Shown here one piece after another: positions 15,954-24,420 of a stretch of 48,930 bases of DNA. The notes beneath the pieces were generated by a model. It searched no databases. It was given only the letters and a program-made list of their open reading frames with translations, and had not been told where the DNA came from. The stretch covers positions 137,736 to 186,665 of the forward strand of contig NZ_RJSF01000005.1 of assembly GCF_003725535.1 (NCBI RefSeq), in the 5' to 3' direction. Position numbers and translations under genes: made by a program. This DNA is from Nocardioides pocheonensis (GTDB lineage: Bacteria > Actinomycetota > Actinomycetes > Propionibacteriales > Nocardioidaceae). Each line of letters starts with the position of its first letter. Positions within the stretch are counted from its first letter, which is position 1.

Positions 15954-17440
15954 TGAGCCTGCTCCACGGCCGCGTCGTCATGGGCGAGCAGCGCGATCGT
16001 CTCGGGCCGGACGCTGCGCAGCACCAGACCGCCGACGACCCCGAGCAGGAGGATGGCCGGCACGGCGCCCACGAGCACCTCGTTGGTGGCCCTGGGCGCG
16101 CCCGTGAGCACGTCGAGGTGCTTGACCACCGCGTAGATCACCCAGGCCATCAGCCCGGCCGCGACCACCGAGGTCGACATGAGGAACGTGCGCCGCGGCA
16201 CGTCGCGGCGACGGAAGAAGAAGGCGACCGCCGCTGCCGCGGCGAGCGCCTGCAGCAGGATGATGCCGATCACGCCCGGCGTGTTCACCTTGATCAGCAG
16301 GTCGTTGAACGGGTCGAGGCCGAACAGCGCGAACAGCAGCACGACCGTCAGGGCGAGCACGCTCTGCACCGCGCCGGCGAACGCCGGGCTGCCGGCACGG
16401 TTGGTGCGGGCGAAGACGCGCGGCAGGGCACCGCTCTCGGCCATGCCGAAGGTGTACCGGTTGATGGCGTTGTGGAAGGCGAGCTGCGAGGCGTAGACGC
16501 TGGTCACGATGAGCAGGTACATCGCGTGCTCGGCCCAGCCACCGACGTACTGGTGGATGGTGGCGAAGAACAGCGCCGGACCCTGCTTGCCGGCACCGGC
16601 CTGGACGTCGGCCTGGCCGAGCGCCTGCACGACGGTCCAGGAGATGAAGCAGTAGAACAGCGCCATGAACGCGACCGCGGCGTACGTCGCGCGCGGGATC
16701 GTGCGGGCGGGGTCACGTGCCTCCGCGCGGTACAGCGCGGTGGACTCGAAGCCCATGAACGCGGCGAAGCAGATGCCGAGCACGGCCAGGACGCCGCTGT
16801 TGAAGATGTTGTCGGGGTTGAACGACGCGACCCCGAGCCCGTGCGCGCCTCCGTGGAGGACGATCGAGACGCCCATGATCGCCAGGATCGCCGACTCGAG
16901 GGTGATCAGCACGACGAGCACCTTGGCCCCGACGTCGATCCCGGCCGCACCGAGGATGAACACCACCACGACCGCGATCGCCGAGATCACCCACCAGGGA
17001 GCGGTGAAGCCGAACAGGTCGTCGAGCGCGGCACGGGTCTGGATGCCGAAGAGCCCGTAGACCCCGATCTGGAGCAGGTTGTAGGAGACCAGCGCGAGCA
17101 CGGCGGCTGCGAATCCCGCCGTGCCCCCGAAGGCGTGCCCGATGTAGACGAAGAACCCACCGGTCCGCCGGATCGTCGCCGCCATCGCGGTGAAGCCGAT
17201 CGCGAAGATCGACAGCACGATGCCGGCCAGCAGGTAGGCACCCGGCACACCGACGCCGCCGATCGCCAGCGCGATCGGGGCGACGCCCGCCATGACCGTC
17301 AGCGGGGCGGCGGCGGAGATCACCGTCGCGGCGACGCCGACGGTGCCGACGGAGTCGGCGCGCAGGGTGGTCCCGCCGCCGGCCAGGGCGGTGGAGGGTT
17401 CGGAGACCGAGGAGGTGGAGCTGGCAGAGACTGCAGACAT
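15950..17440 (-). CDS. APC-superfamily amino acid/amine permease
   Basis: This is a 496-residue integral membrane protein with about 12 hydrophobic helices and the APC opening TVISAAAPLTVMAGVAPIALAIGGVGVPGAYL. Later segments such as FAAFMGFESTALYRAEARDPARTIPRATYAAV match the conserved GxE...PxRTIPRA region. It imports amino acids or amines by proton or ion coupling, here most likely agmatine or a precursor. It is the first gene of the operon; GAGGTC lies 6 bases before the ATG. Upstream is a perfect palindrome shared with the divergent TetR gene, so transcription is probably derepressed by a substrate. Confidence 0.92.
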   Translation of the reverse strand: MSAVSASSTSSVSEPSTALAGGGTTLRADSVGTVGVAATVISAAAPLTVMAGVAPIALAIGGVGVPGAYLLAGIVLSIFAIGFTAMAATIRRTGGFFVYIGHAFGGTAGFAAAVLALVSYNLLQIGVYGLFGIQTRAALDDLFGFTAPWWVISAIAVVVVFILGAAGIDVGAKVLVVLITLESAILAIMGVSIVLHGGAHGLGVASFNPDNIFNSGVLAVLGICFAAFMGFESTALYRAEARDPARTIPRATYAAVAFMALFYCFISWTVVQALGQADVQAGAGKQGPALFFATIHQYVGGWAEHAMYLLIVTSVYASQLAFHNAINRYTFGMAESGALPRVFARTNRAGSPAFAGAVQSVLALTVVLLFALFGLDPFNDLLIKVNTPGVIGIILLQALAAAAAVAFFFRRRDVPRRTFLMSTSVVAAGLMAWVIYAVVKHLDVLTGAPRATNEVLVGAVPAILLLGVVGGLVLRSVRPETIALLAHDDAAVEQAQ

Positions 17441-17458
17441 GGCGACCTCGCATCGCTA

Positions 17459-17477
17459 AAACGAATAAGATTCGTTT
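17459..17477. promoter_or_regulatory. Palindromic candidate TetR operator (AAACGAAT-N3-ATTCGTTT)
   Basis: This is a perfect inverted repeat with 8-bp arms and a 3-base spacer (AAG), lying 19 bases upstream of the permease start codon and 70 bases upstream of the divergent TetR start. A related half-site (TTCGTTATTCGG) occurs at 17524-17535 just before the TetR ribosome-binding site. Position and symmetry fit a repressor site controlling both directions; the match to this particular TetR is inferred. Confidence 0.7.
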
Positions 17478-17546
17478 GAGTATGGTTGCGACCTGGATCA
17501 CCTGGCAAGGGATCCGTCGCAGTTTCGTTATTCGGAAGAGGAATTC

Positions 17547-18170
17547 GTGGGAAGGCCCAGCACCCCCCTGCTCTCGCCAGACGCGATCGCCGTCGCGGCG
17601 CTGCGCCTGGTCGACCGCACCGGGGAGTTCACGATCGTCCAGGTGGCCGACGCGCTCGGGGTGCGCCCGTCCTCGCTCTACAACCACTTGTCCAGCAAGG
17701 CAGAGATCGTCGAGGCGATGCGCTCGTGGGTCTTCCGCGAGGGCAGCTTCGAGGCCGACGGGGCGGGGACGTGGGACCAGGTCGTCCGCACCCTTCTGCG
17801 CCGCTACCGGGACTGCTTCGCCCGCCACCCGCGGCTGATCCCCCTCGTGACCGCGTACACCGTGTCGTCGCCCGAGGTGATGTCGATGTACGACCAGCTC
17901 GCCGAGACCCTGTCGCAGGCCGGTGTCGGCGACAGCAGGCTGCTGGACGTGATCACGATGTGCGACAGCGTCGTCCTGGGGGCCGCCCTGGACCTGGCCG
18001 CGCCCGACGAGGTGTGGGCGGTCGACCTGGCGCGCAGCACGGCGCTGACCGCGGCGATCCGCGAGGCCGGCTCCGGACGTGAGCGCGCGGACCGCGCCTT
18101 CGAGGTCGCGCTCGACGTGCTGCTCACCGGGATCGCGAGCATGGTCGAGAGCGGCCGGCTCGGCCCCTGA
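17547..18170 (+). CDS. TetR-family regulator (divergent to agmatine/amide operon)
   Basis: This 207-residue regulator has the HTH at about 10-55 (LSPDAIAVAALRLVDRTGEFTIVQVADALGVRPSSLYNHLSSKAEIVEAM), of the PSSLYNHL type with a TetR_C-like C-terminal domain. It starts at GTG 17547 with GGAAGAGG just upstream. It is divergent from the APC-permease operon, and the shared 106-base gap holds the AAACGAAT palindrome, so it is the obvious candidate repressor of that operon. The ligand may be agmatine, putrescine or the amide substrate, but the sequence does not tell. Confidence 0.92.
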   Translation: MGRPSTPLLSPDAIAVAALRLVDRTGEFTIVQVADALGVRPSSLYNHLSSKAEIVEAMRSWVFREGSFEADGAGTWDQVVRTLLRRYRDCFARHPRLIPLVTAYTVSSPEVMSMYDQLAETLSQAGVGDSRLLDVITMCDSVVLGAALDLAAPDEVWAVDLARSTALTAAIREAGSGRERADRAFEVALDVLLTGIASMVESGRLGP

Positions 18171-18179
18171 CGTCCGCAC

Positions 18180-19070
18180 TCACCCCAGCCGCAGCAACCG
18201 CGCGGCGTTCTCCTTGAAGATCAAGGGTCGGGCCTCCTCGCGGACCTCCAGCTCGTCGAACGACGCCATCCACCGGTCGGGCGTGAGCACGGGGAAGTCG
18301 GAGCCGAAGAGCACCTTGCGACGCAGCAGCGTGCCGAGCTGGCGCACCAGCTGGGGCGGGAAGTACTTCGGGAGCCAGCCGGACAGGTCCATGAACACGT
18401 TCGCCTTGTGCGTCGCGATCGAGATCGCGGCGTCGACCCACGGCACCGACGGGTGGGCCATGACGATCTGCAGGTCCGGGAAGTCCGCCGCCACGTCGTC
18501 GAGCAGCATCGGGTCGGAGTAGCGCAGCTTGATCCCGCGACCGCCCGGCAGGCCCGCGCCGATGCCGGTCTGCCCGGTGTGGAAGAGCGCCACGACCCCG
18601 AGCTCGGAGAACGCCTCGTAGAGCGGGTAGTACGCCGGGTCGTTCGGCGCGAACGCCTGGAGCGACGGGTGCAGCTTGAAGCCGCGGACGCCGTGCTCGG
18701 CCACCAGGTGGCGCGCCCGCTCGACCGCCGCTGCCCCCTGGCGCGGGTCGACGGACCCGAACGGGATCAGCACGTCGTTGTTGCGGGCGGCACCCTCGGC
18801 GATCTCCTCGCTGGAGAGCGCGGGGTGCCCGGTGGCCGTGCTCGCGTCGACGGTGAACACGACGGCGGCCATCGACCGCTCGCGGTAGTGCGCGGCGATG
18901 TCGTCGAGCGTCGGGGTGCGCAGCTGGTCGGCCTTGAAGTACGCCGCCGAGGCGTCCATCAGCTCGTCGTCGAGCGAGAAGTGACCGTGCCCGTCGGCCT
19001 CGACGTGGGTGTGCACGTCGATGGCGACGACCGCGTCGAGGTCGATCGCGGGCTCGTAGCGCGTGGTCAT
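18180..19070 (-). CDS. Amidohydrolase-2 family hydrolase (CouO-like candidate)
   Basis: This is a 296-residue TIM-barrel metal hydrolase of the amidohydrolase-2 group. The first metal motif is VAIDVHTHVEADG near residue 20, and later ligands are in GVRGFKLHPSLQ, ALFHTGQTG, IVMAHPSVPWVDAAI and the closing VLFGSDFPVLTPDRW. Relatives include decarboxylases and C-C hydrolases. In hydroxycinnamate clusters of Rhodococcus an amidohydrolase is proposed to cleave the beta-ketoacyl-CoA. Its position as last gene after CoA ligase, hydratase and hydroxyacyl-CoA dehydrogenase genes fits that role here, by inference. The ATG overlaps the upstream stop (ATGA). Confidence 0.88.
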   Translation of the reverse strand: MTTRYEPAIDLDAVVAIDVHTHVEADGHGHFSLDDELMDASAAYFKADQLRTPTLDDIAAHYRERSMAAVVFTVDASTATGHPALSSEEIAEGAARNNDVLIPFGSVDPRQGAAAVERARHLVAEHGVRGFKLHPSLQAFAPNDPAYYPLYEAFSELGVVALFHTGQTGIGAGLPGGRGIKLRYSDPMLLDDVAADFPDLQIVMAHPSVPWVDAAISIATHKANVFMDLSGWLPKYFPPQLVRQLGTLLRRKVLFGSDFPVLTPDRWMASFDELEVREEARPLIFKENAARLLRLG

Positions 19071-20011
19071 GGCAGCACCTCCGAGCGCGCCTTGGCGGCG
19101 AGCAGTCCGACGAGCAGTGCGTCCCTCTCGGCGGCCAGCGTGGCGACGTCGATGCCGCCGAGCTCGTCGTGCACGCCGGCGACCAGTGTCTCGGCGAGCT
19201 GCGGTGTCAGCTGCGGAGCGCCGAGGTCGTCCATCAGCGCCTGCGTGGGTGGCCCGAGGTGGGCGAGCACGTGCGCGAGCCCTCCGTCGCCACCGGAGAG
19301 GTGTTGGTTGGCGACCGGGCCGAGCAAGGCCCACCGCAACCCCGGGCCGTTCGAGATCGCCGCGTCGAGGTCGGCGACCGTCGCCACTCCGCGCTCGACG
19401 AGCGAGTAGGCCTCGCGCCAGAGCGCGGCCTGCAGCCGGTTGGCGAGGTGACCGGGCACCTCCTGGCGCACGTGGACCGGGCGTTTGCCCACCCCGGCGT
19501 AGAACGCCATGGCTGCGTCGACGACGCCGGAAGGGGTGTCCGGAGACCCGACCACCTCGACGAGCGGCACCAGGTACACCGGGTTGAAGGGATGTCCGAC
19601 GACCACGCGCTCGGGGTGCCGCGCGCACATCGATGCCAGCCGGCTCGGCAGCATGCTGGAGGAGCTGCTGGCGACCACGACGTCGGGCGGCACCAGCGCA
19701 TCGAGCTCGGCGAAGATCGCCGCCTTGACGTCGTCCCGCTCGGGCGCGTTCTCCTGCACGAAGGCGGCGCCCTCGACGGCCTTCCCCAGGTCGCCGGTGA
19801 ACGAGAGCCGGTCCTGCCAGCCGTCGGTGTCGAGGCCGAGCCGGGCGAGCACGGGCAGGGCCCGCTCGACGTCGCGCAGCAGCCGCTCCTCGGCGTCCGG
19901 CGCCGGATCGGTCACCGCGACCTCGAGGCCGTGGGCGAGCAGATGGGCGGCCCAGGCGTTGCCGATCACCCCGGCGCCGACGAGCGCCACACGCCGGACG
20001 TCGGTCCTCAT
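19067..20011 (-). CDS. 3-hydroxyacyl-CoA/carnitine dehydrogenase-type NAD-dependent enzyme
   Basis: This 314-residue protein has an N-terminal Rossmann motif (VALVGAGVIGNAWAAHLLAHG, then Asp in VTDPAPDAEE) and the 3-hydroxyacyl-CoA dehydrogenase signature HPFNPVYLVPLVEVVG with the catalytic His. The later NGPGLRWALLGP and GGDGGLAHVLAHLGPP segments resemble L-carnitine 3-dehydrogenase and lambda-crystallin-like members. It should oxidise a 3-hydroxy acid or 3-hydroxyacyl-CoA with NAD+. In this operon it would act after the enoyl-CoA hydratase. It overlaps both neighbours by four bases. Confidence 0.9.
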   Translation of the reverse strand: MRTDVRRVALVGAGVIGNAWAAHLLAHGLEVAVTDPAPDAEERLLRDVERALPVLARLGLDTDGWQDRLSFTGDLGKAVEGAAFVQENAPERDDVKAAIFAELDALVPPDVVVASSSSSMLPSRLASMCARHPERVVVGHPFNPVYLVPLVEVVGSPDTPSGVVDAAMAFYAGVGKRPVHVRQEVPGHLANRLQAALWREAYSLVERGVATVADLDAAISNGPGLRWALLGPVANQHLSGGDGGLAHVLAHLGPPTQALMDDLGAPQLTPQLAETLVAGVHDELGGIDVATLAAERDALLVGLLAAKARSEVLP

Positions 20012-22008
20012 GACTGGCCCTGCCCGTCGCGCGCCGCGGCGTACGCGACGTAGGCGTCCAGCGCCTGCGGGTCGGCGAGCGAGTCCGCCGTGGCCACCTC
20101 GGCGACCGGCCGGCCCTGCAGGATCCGCTTGGCGGGCAGCTCGAGCTTCTTGCCCGTGCGGGTCCGGGGCACCGCCGGCACCGCCACCACGGCGTCCGGC
20201 ACGTGACGCGGCGACAGCGCCGAGCGGAGCTCGCGGGCGATCGAGGTGCGGAGCTCGTCGTCGAGCTCGGCTCCCGTGGCGGGCACGACGAACAGGATCA
20301 GCTCGCCGTTGCCCCCGGCCGGGTCCTCGAGGTGGACGACGAGGCTGTCCTCCACCTCGGGCATCTCCTCCACCACGCGGTAGAACTCCGCGGTGCCCAG
20401 CCGGACTCCGCCCCGGTTGAGCGTCGCGTCCGACCGGCCGGCGACCACGCACGAACCGTGCTCGTCGAACCTGACCCAGTCGCCGTGCCGCCACACGCCG
20501 GCGAAGTCCTCGAAGTACGTCGACCGGTAGCGGCTCCCGTCGGCGTCACCCCAGAAGCCGACCGGCATCGAAGGCATCGGCCGCGTGATCACGAGCTCGC
20601 CGAGCTCGCCGACGACCGGACGGCCCTGCGGGTCGTACGCCGCCGCCGCGACTCCGAGGCACGCGCCGGAGATCTCGCCTGCGCGCACGGGCTGCAGCGG
20701 ACTCCCCTGCACGATCCCGGTGCACACGTCGGTGCCACCGGAGCCGACGTTGAGCAGCACGTCCGGGCCGAACTGCTCGCGCACCCAGGCGTAGCCCTCG
20801 ATCGGCAGCGGGCTGCCGGCCGCGCCGATCTGCCGCACGCGGGACAGGTCGTGGTCGACCGCGGGCCGGAGCCCCTCCTTGCGGCTGGCCATCAGGAACC
20901 CGGGACTCGCACCCATGAGCGTCGCGCCGGTCTCCTCCGCGAGCCGCCACTGCCAGTCCAGGTCCGGGAACATCGGGTTGCCGTCGATCATCACGATCGA
21001 GGCACGCACCAGCAGCGCCGAGACGAGCGCGTTCCACATCATCCAGGCGGTAGTGCTGAACCACAGCAACCGGTCGCCCGGTCCGAGGTCCCAGCTCAGC
21101 GCGTGGTTCTTCAGGTGCTCGAGCAGGATGCCGCCGTGGCCGTGCACGATCGGCTTCGGCTTGCCGGTCGTGCCCGACGAGAAGAGCACGTAGAGCGGGT
21201 GGTCGAACGCCACGGCCTCGAAGGTGAGCGGCTCGTCGGTCGCGAGCAGGTCGGGCCACGAGAGGGTGTGCGCGAGCGCCTCGCCGCCGTACGGCACCTG
21301 CACGACGTGCTCGACGGTCGGGAGTGCGCGGCAGATCTCGGCCACCTCGGCGGTCCGGTCGACGTCCTTCGCCCCGAACCGGTAGCCGGCGACGACCAGC
21401 AGCACCTTGGGCTCGACCTGGGCGAAGCGGTCCACGACGCTGCGGGCGCCGAACTCCGGCGCGCAGCTGGCCCACACCGCGCCGAGGCTGGCCGTGGCCA
21501 GGAAGGCGACCAGCGTCTCCGGGATGTTCGGCAGGTACGCCGCGACGCGGTCACCGGGCCCGACTCCGAGTCCCGCCAGCCCGGCACGGGCACGCGCGAC
21601 CTGCGCGCGCAGCTCACCGAAGGTGAGCTCGACGCGTTCGCGGGTCTGCGAGTACGCGACGACCGCGACCTCGTCGTCGCGCGAGGTGTCTGCGAGCAGG
21701 TGCCGCGCGTAGTTGAGCCGGGCACCCTCGAACCAGCGCGCGCCCGGCATCGCCTCGTGCGCGAGGACCGTGTCGTAGCCCGTGTCGGACGCGACGCCGA
21801 AGTGGTCCCAGACCGCCGACCAGAACCCGTCGAGGTCACGGACCGACCACTGCCACAGGTCGTCCCAGTCGTCGAACCGCACGCCGTCGCGCTCCTCGAC
21901 GAACCGCACGAACGCACCGATCCGCGTGGTCGTGCGCCAGTCGTCGGGCGGGGACCAGATCACGTCCCCGGGCTGCACCTGCGACCCGGCGACCGAGGCG
22001 CCGCTCAC
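20008..22008 (-). CDS. Acetoacetate-CoA ligase family protein
   Basis: This is a 666-residue ANL-superfamily ligase of acetoacetyl-CoA synthetase type. It has the long N-terminal cap (RIGAFVRFVEERDGVRFDDWDDLWQWSV), the P-loop LFSSGTTGKPKPIVHGHGG, the motif WRHGDWVRFDEHGSCVVAGRSDATLNRGGVRLGTAEFYRVVE and the C-terminal Lys in RTRTGKKLELPAKRIL. It activates acetoacetate or another short keto/hydroxy acid with ATP and CoA. It sits between the hydratase and dehydrogenase genes. It may recover a released C4 acid or act on an aryl-keto acid, and the sequence does not decide. The GTG start overlaps the upstream stop as GTGA. Confidence 0.92.
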   Translation of the reverse strand: MSGASVAGSQVQPGDVIWSPPDDWRTTTRIGAFVRFVEERDGVRFDDWDDLWQWSVRDLDGFWSAVWDHFGVASDTGYDTVLAHEAMPGARWFEGARLNYARHLLADTSRDDEVAVVAYSQTRERVELTFGELRAQVARARAGLAGLGVGPGDRVAAYLPNIPETLVAFLATASLGAVWASCAPEFGARSVVDRFAQVEPKVLLVVAGYRFGAKDVDRTAEVAEICRALPTVEHVVQVPYGGEALAHTLSWPDLLATDEPLTFEAVAFDHPLYVLFSSGTTGKPKPIVHGHGGILLEHLKNHALSWDLGPGDRLLWFSTTAWMMWNALVSALLVRASIVMIDGNPMFPDLDWQWRLAEETGATLMGASPGFLMASRKEGLRPAVDHDLSRVRQIGAAGSPLPIEGYAWVREQFGPDVLLNVGSGGTDVCTGIVQGSPLQPVRAGEISGACLGVAAAAYDPQGRPVVGELGELVITRPMPSMPVGFWGDADGSRYRSTYFEDFAGVWRHGDWVRFDEHGSCVVAGRSDATLNRGGVRLGTAEFYRVVEEMPEVEDSLVVHLEDPAGGNGELILFVVPATGAELDDELRTSIARELRSALSPRHVPDAVVAVPAVPRTRTGKKLELPAKRILQGRPVAEVATADSLADPQALDAYVAYAAARDGQGQS

Positions 22009-22847
22009 CGGCCTTCGTCCGCGCCGCGGCCCACCTTGCCGGCCCGGCCCTCCAGGAAGGCGCTCATCCGCGACTTCGCCTCGTCGCTGCCGCCGGCGAC
22101 CGCGGCCATCAGAGCCTCGAGCAGGTAGCCCTGGCTCGGGCTGGACTCGGCGATCCGGGGCAGCGCCTGCAGCACGGCGAAGTTCGTGATCGGGGCGTTG
22201 GCCGCGATCCTGCTCGCCAGCTCGAGCGCCTTGGCCAGGCCCTCGCCCTCGCCGACGAGGTAGTGCGACAGGCCGATCGCGTGGCCGTCCGTGGCGTCGT
22301 ACACGCGGCCGGTGAGCATCATGTCGGCCATCCGGTTCACGCCGATGAGCCGAGGCACCCGGACGGACGCACCACCGCCGACGAACAGTCCGCGCTGGCC
22401 CTCCGGCAGCGCGTAGAAGGTCGAGGGCTCCGCCACCCGGATGTGGGCCGAGCTGGCGAGCTCCAGTCCCCCGCCGATCACGGCACCGCGCAGCACGGCG
22501 ACCACCGGCAGGCGACCCTGCTCGAGACGCGCGAAGGCACGGTGCCACATCATCGAGTGGTCCAGGCCCTCGAGGGTGTCCCGGTCGGTCAGCTCGGCGA
22601 GATCGAGGCCCGCCGAGAAGTGGTCGCCCTCCGCGTCGAGCACGACCGCGCGCGCCCACGCGGGCGGCTCGGCGAAGAAGCTCTCGATGCCCAGCACCGT
22701 CGCGTCGTCGAGCGCGTTGCGCTTGGACGGCCGGGCGAGCCGCAGCACGGCGACCGCGTCGTGGCGCTCGAGCACGAGCGACACGGGGAGCAAGGCGCGG
22801 ACCTGCCGGTCCTCGTCCAGCTCCGGGGCGGCATCGCGGGCGGTCAT
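22005..22847 (-). CDS. Enoyl-CoA hydratase/isomerase family protein
   Basis: This is a 280-residue crotonase-fold enzyme. The oxyanion-hole segments are GDHFSAGLDLAEL and LRGAVIGGGLELASSAHIRVAEP, with a Glu in the usual catalytic helix (GGGLELA). The C-terminal helices contain an ALPRIAESSPSQGYLLEALM stretch. It would hydrate an alpha,beta-unsaturated acyl-CoA made by the ligase encoded just upstream. It overlaps that ligase gene (ATGA at 22844-22847) and the downstream ligase gene (GTGA), so all are one translation-coupled unit. Confidence 0.92.
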   Translation of the reverse strand: MTARDAAPELDEDRQVRALLPVSLVLERHDAVAVLRLARPSKRNALDDATVLGIESFFAEPPAWARAVVLDAEGDHFSAGLDLAELTDRDTLEGLDHSMMWHRAFARLEQGRLPVVAVLRGAVIGGGLELASSAHIRVAEPSTFYALPEGQRGLFVGGGASVRVPRLIGVNRMADMMLTGRVYDATDGHAIGLSHYLVGEGEGLAKALELASRIAANAPITNFAVLQALPRIAESSPSQGYLLEALMAAVAGGSDEAKSRMSAFLEGRAGKVGRGADEGR

Positions 22848-24418
22848 GGTTTCTCCTCGAGAGTGGTTCGGGCGCGGTCACGGAGGTGCGAGCGGAGGAT
22901 CTTGCCGGTGGCGTTGCGCGGCAGCTCGTCGACGAAGCAGAGGTGCTTGGGGATCTTGTAGCGGGCGAGGTGTGCCTCGAAGTGGGCGCGCAGCTCCGCC
23001 TCGGTGACCGTCGCGCCCGGGAAGGTCTCGACGTACGCGACGCCGACCTCGCCCCACCGGTGGTCGGGCAGCGCGACGACGGCGGCGGACCGTACGCCGG
23101 CGCACGTGATCGCGACCGCCTCGACCTCGGCCGGGTAGATGTTCTCCCCACCGGAGATGATCACGTCCTTGACCCGGTCGACGACGTAGCCCCAGCCGTC
23201 CTCGTCGGCGCGCAGGATGTCGCCGGTGCGGAACCAGCGGTCGTCGACGACGCCGGCGGTCGTCTCCTCGGGGCGGTTCCAGTAGCCGGCGAACACGTTC
23301 GGCCCTCGCACGAGCAGCTCGAGCCCGGGCCCCTCCTGGGGCACCGGTACGACGGATCCGTCGGCGCCGAGCGCGGCGACATCGGTGAAGAAGTGGGGCA
23401 CCCCGACCGACACCGGACGGTCGCCCGAGCCCTCCTGCAACGCCATGTAGATGCCGGGACCGGCCTCGGTCATGCCGTAGCCCTGCAGCACCCGGACCCC
23501 ACGCTCCAGCCAGGCGCGGGCGACACCCTCGTTGACGGACGAGCCGCCGAAGACCACGTGCCGCAGCGAGCTCAGGTCGGCATCGGCCCAGGCCGGGTCC
23601 TCGACCATGAGCTGCAGCATGGTCGGCACCGCCGAGAAGCTGGTGATGCCGTGCTCGCCGACCAGCCGCAGCACGGTCCCGGCGTCGAACTTGTCCAGCA
23701 CGTCGACGCTGCCGCCCTTGAACAGGGTGGGGAGCGTGACCTGGCCGAGCCCGACCGCGTGGAACAGCGGGGCGATGCACAGCGCACGGTCGGTGCTGGC
23801 CGTGTCGAAGTGCGCCAGCTGGTTGATCGTGTTCCAGGTCAGGTTGCCGTGGGTGAGCGTCGCGGCCTTCGGCCGGCCCGTCGTACCGGACGTGTAGAGC
23901 AGGAGGGCGGGATCGGCCAGCGTCACGTCGACCTCGGCAGCCAGGGGTGCGGCTGCCGCGACCTCCGCCTCGACCTCGGCGAACGGCAGGGTGACCAGCC
24001 GGTCCAGCTCCGGGTCCTCCACGAGCTCCTTGGCGACGAGCTCGACGCCGTTGCCGACCAGGAGCACCCGGGCTCCGCAGTCGGTCAGCATGTAGGCGAC
24101 CTCGGCCGCCGCGAGGCGGGTGTTCAGCGGCACGAACACCGCGCCGAGCAGTCCGCTGGCGAAGAACGCCTCGAAGGTGGTGAGGTCGTTCGTGCCGAGG
24201 TGGGCCACCCTGTCGCCGCGCTGGACACCCCGGTCCCGCAGCACCGACGCGAGCCGGGCGGCCCGGTCGGCGAGCTGGGCGTAGGTGAGGGCGCGGTCGC
24301 CCTGACGCAGGGCGACCGCGTCCGGCGACATCCGGGCACGGCGCCAGGGCCAGCTGCCGAGGCCCTGGTTGCCGCTGGACCGGAGTGCTGCCTGGAGCGC
24401 GGTCTCCTGCTCGGACAA
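22844..24418 (-). CDS. AMP-dependent acyl-CoA ligase (fatty/aryl acid type)
   Basis: This is a 524-residue ANL ligase: P-loop LLYTSGTTGRPKAATLTHGN, A5 motif VLQGYGMTEAGPGIYMAL, A7 DRWFRTGDILRADEDGWGYVVDRVKDVIISGGENIYPAEVE, and catalytic Lys in PRNATGKILRSHLRDR. It forms an acyl-adenylate and then the CoA thioester. Class-wide sequence cannot separate fatty from hydroxycinnamic acids; the operon suggests an aryl-propenoic acid. The start is a TTG at 24416-24418, two bases after the stop of the alcohol dehydrogenase; no ATG or GTG precedes it in frame, and the next ATG (about residue 29) would cut into the domain. Confidence 0.9.
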   Translation of the reverse strand: MSEQETALQAALRSSGNQGLGSWPWRRARMSPDAVALRQGDRALTYAQLADRAARLASVLRDRGVQRGDRVAHLGTNDLTTFEAFFASGLLGAVFVPLNTRLAAAEVAYMLTDCGARVLLVGNGVELVAKELVEDPELDRLVTLPFAEVEAEVAAAAPLAAEVDVTLADPALLLYTSGTTGRPKAATLTHGNLTWNTINQLAHFDTASTDRALCIAPLFHAVGLGQVTLPTLFKGGSVDVLDKFDAGTVLRLVGEHGITSFSAVPTMLQLMVEDPAWADADLSSLRHVVFGGSSVNEGVARAWLERGVRVLQGYGMTEAGPGIYMALQEGSGDRPVSVGVPHFFTDVAALGADGSVVPVPQEGPGLELLVRGPNVFAGYWNRPEETTAGVVDDRWFRTGDILRADEDGWGYVVDRVKDVIISGGENIYPAEVEAVAITCAGVRSAAVVALPDHRWGEVGVAYVETFPGATVTEAELRAHFEAHLARYKIPKHLCFVDELPRNATGKILRSHLRDRARTTLEEKP

Positions 24419-24420
24419 GG

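Noticed and set aside
14529-15956. Plus-strand open frame of about 475 codons opposite the amidohydrolase gene
   Set aside because: It mirrors a gene with clear metal-binding motifs on the other strand, and its translation has no recognisable fold.
14344-15981. In-frame upstream extension of the carbon-nitrogen hydrolase gene
   Set aside because: The extension reads as Arg/Pro-rich nonsense and lies over the amidohydrolase gene. The ATGA overlap at 14340-14343 gives a better start.
20203-22128. Plus-strand open frame of about 640 codons opposite the acetoacetate-CoA ligase gene
   Set aside because: It is a shadow frame: low-complexity composition, antisense to a gene with full ANL-ligase motifs.
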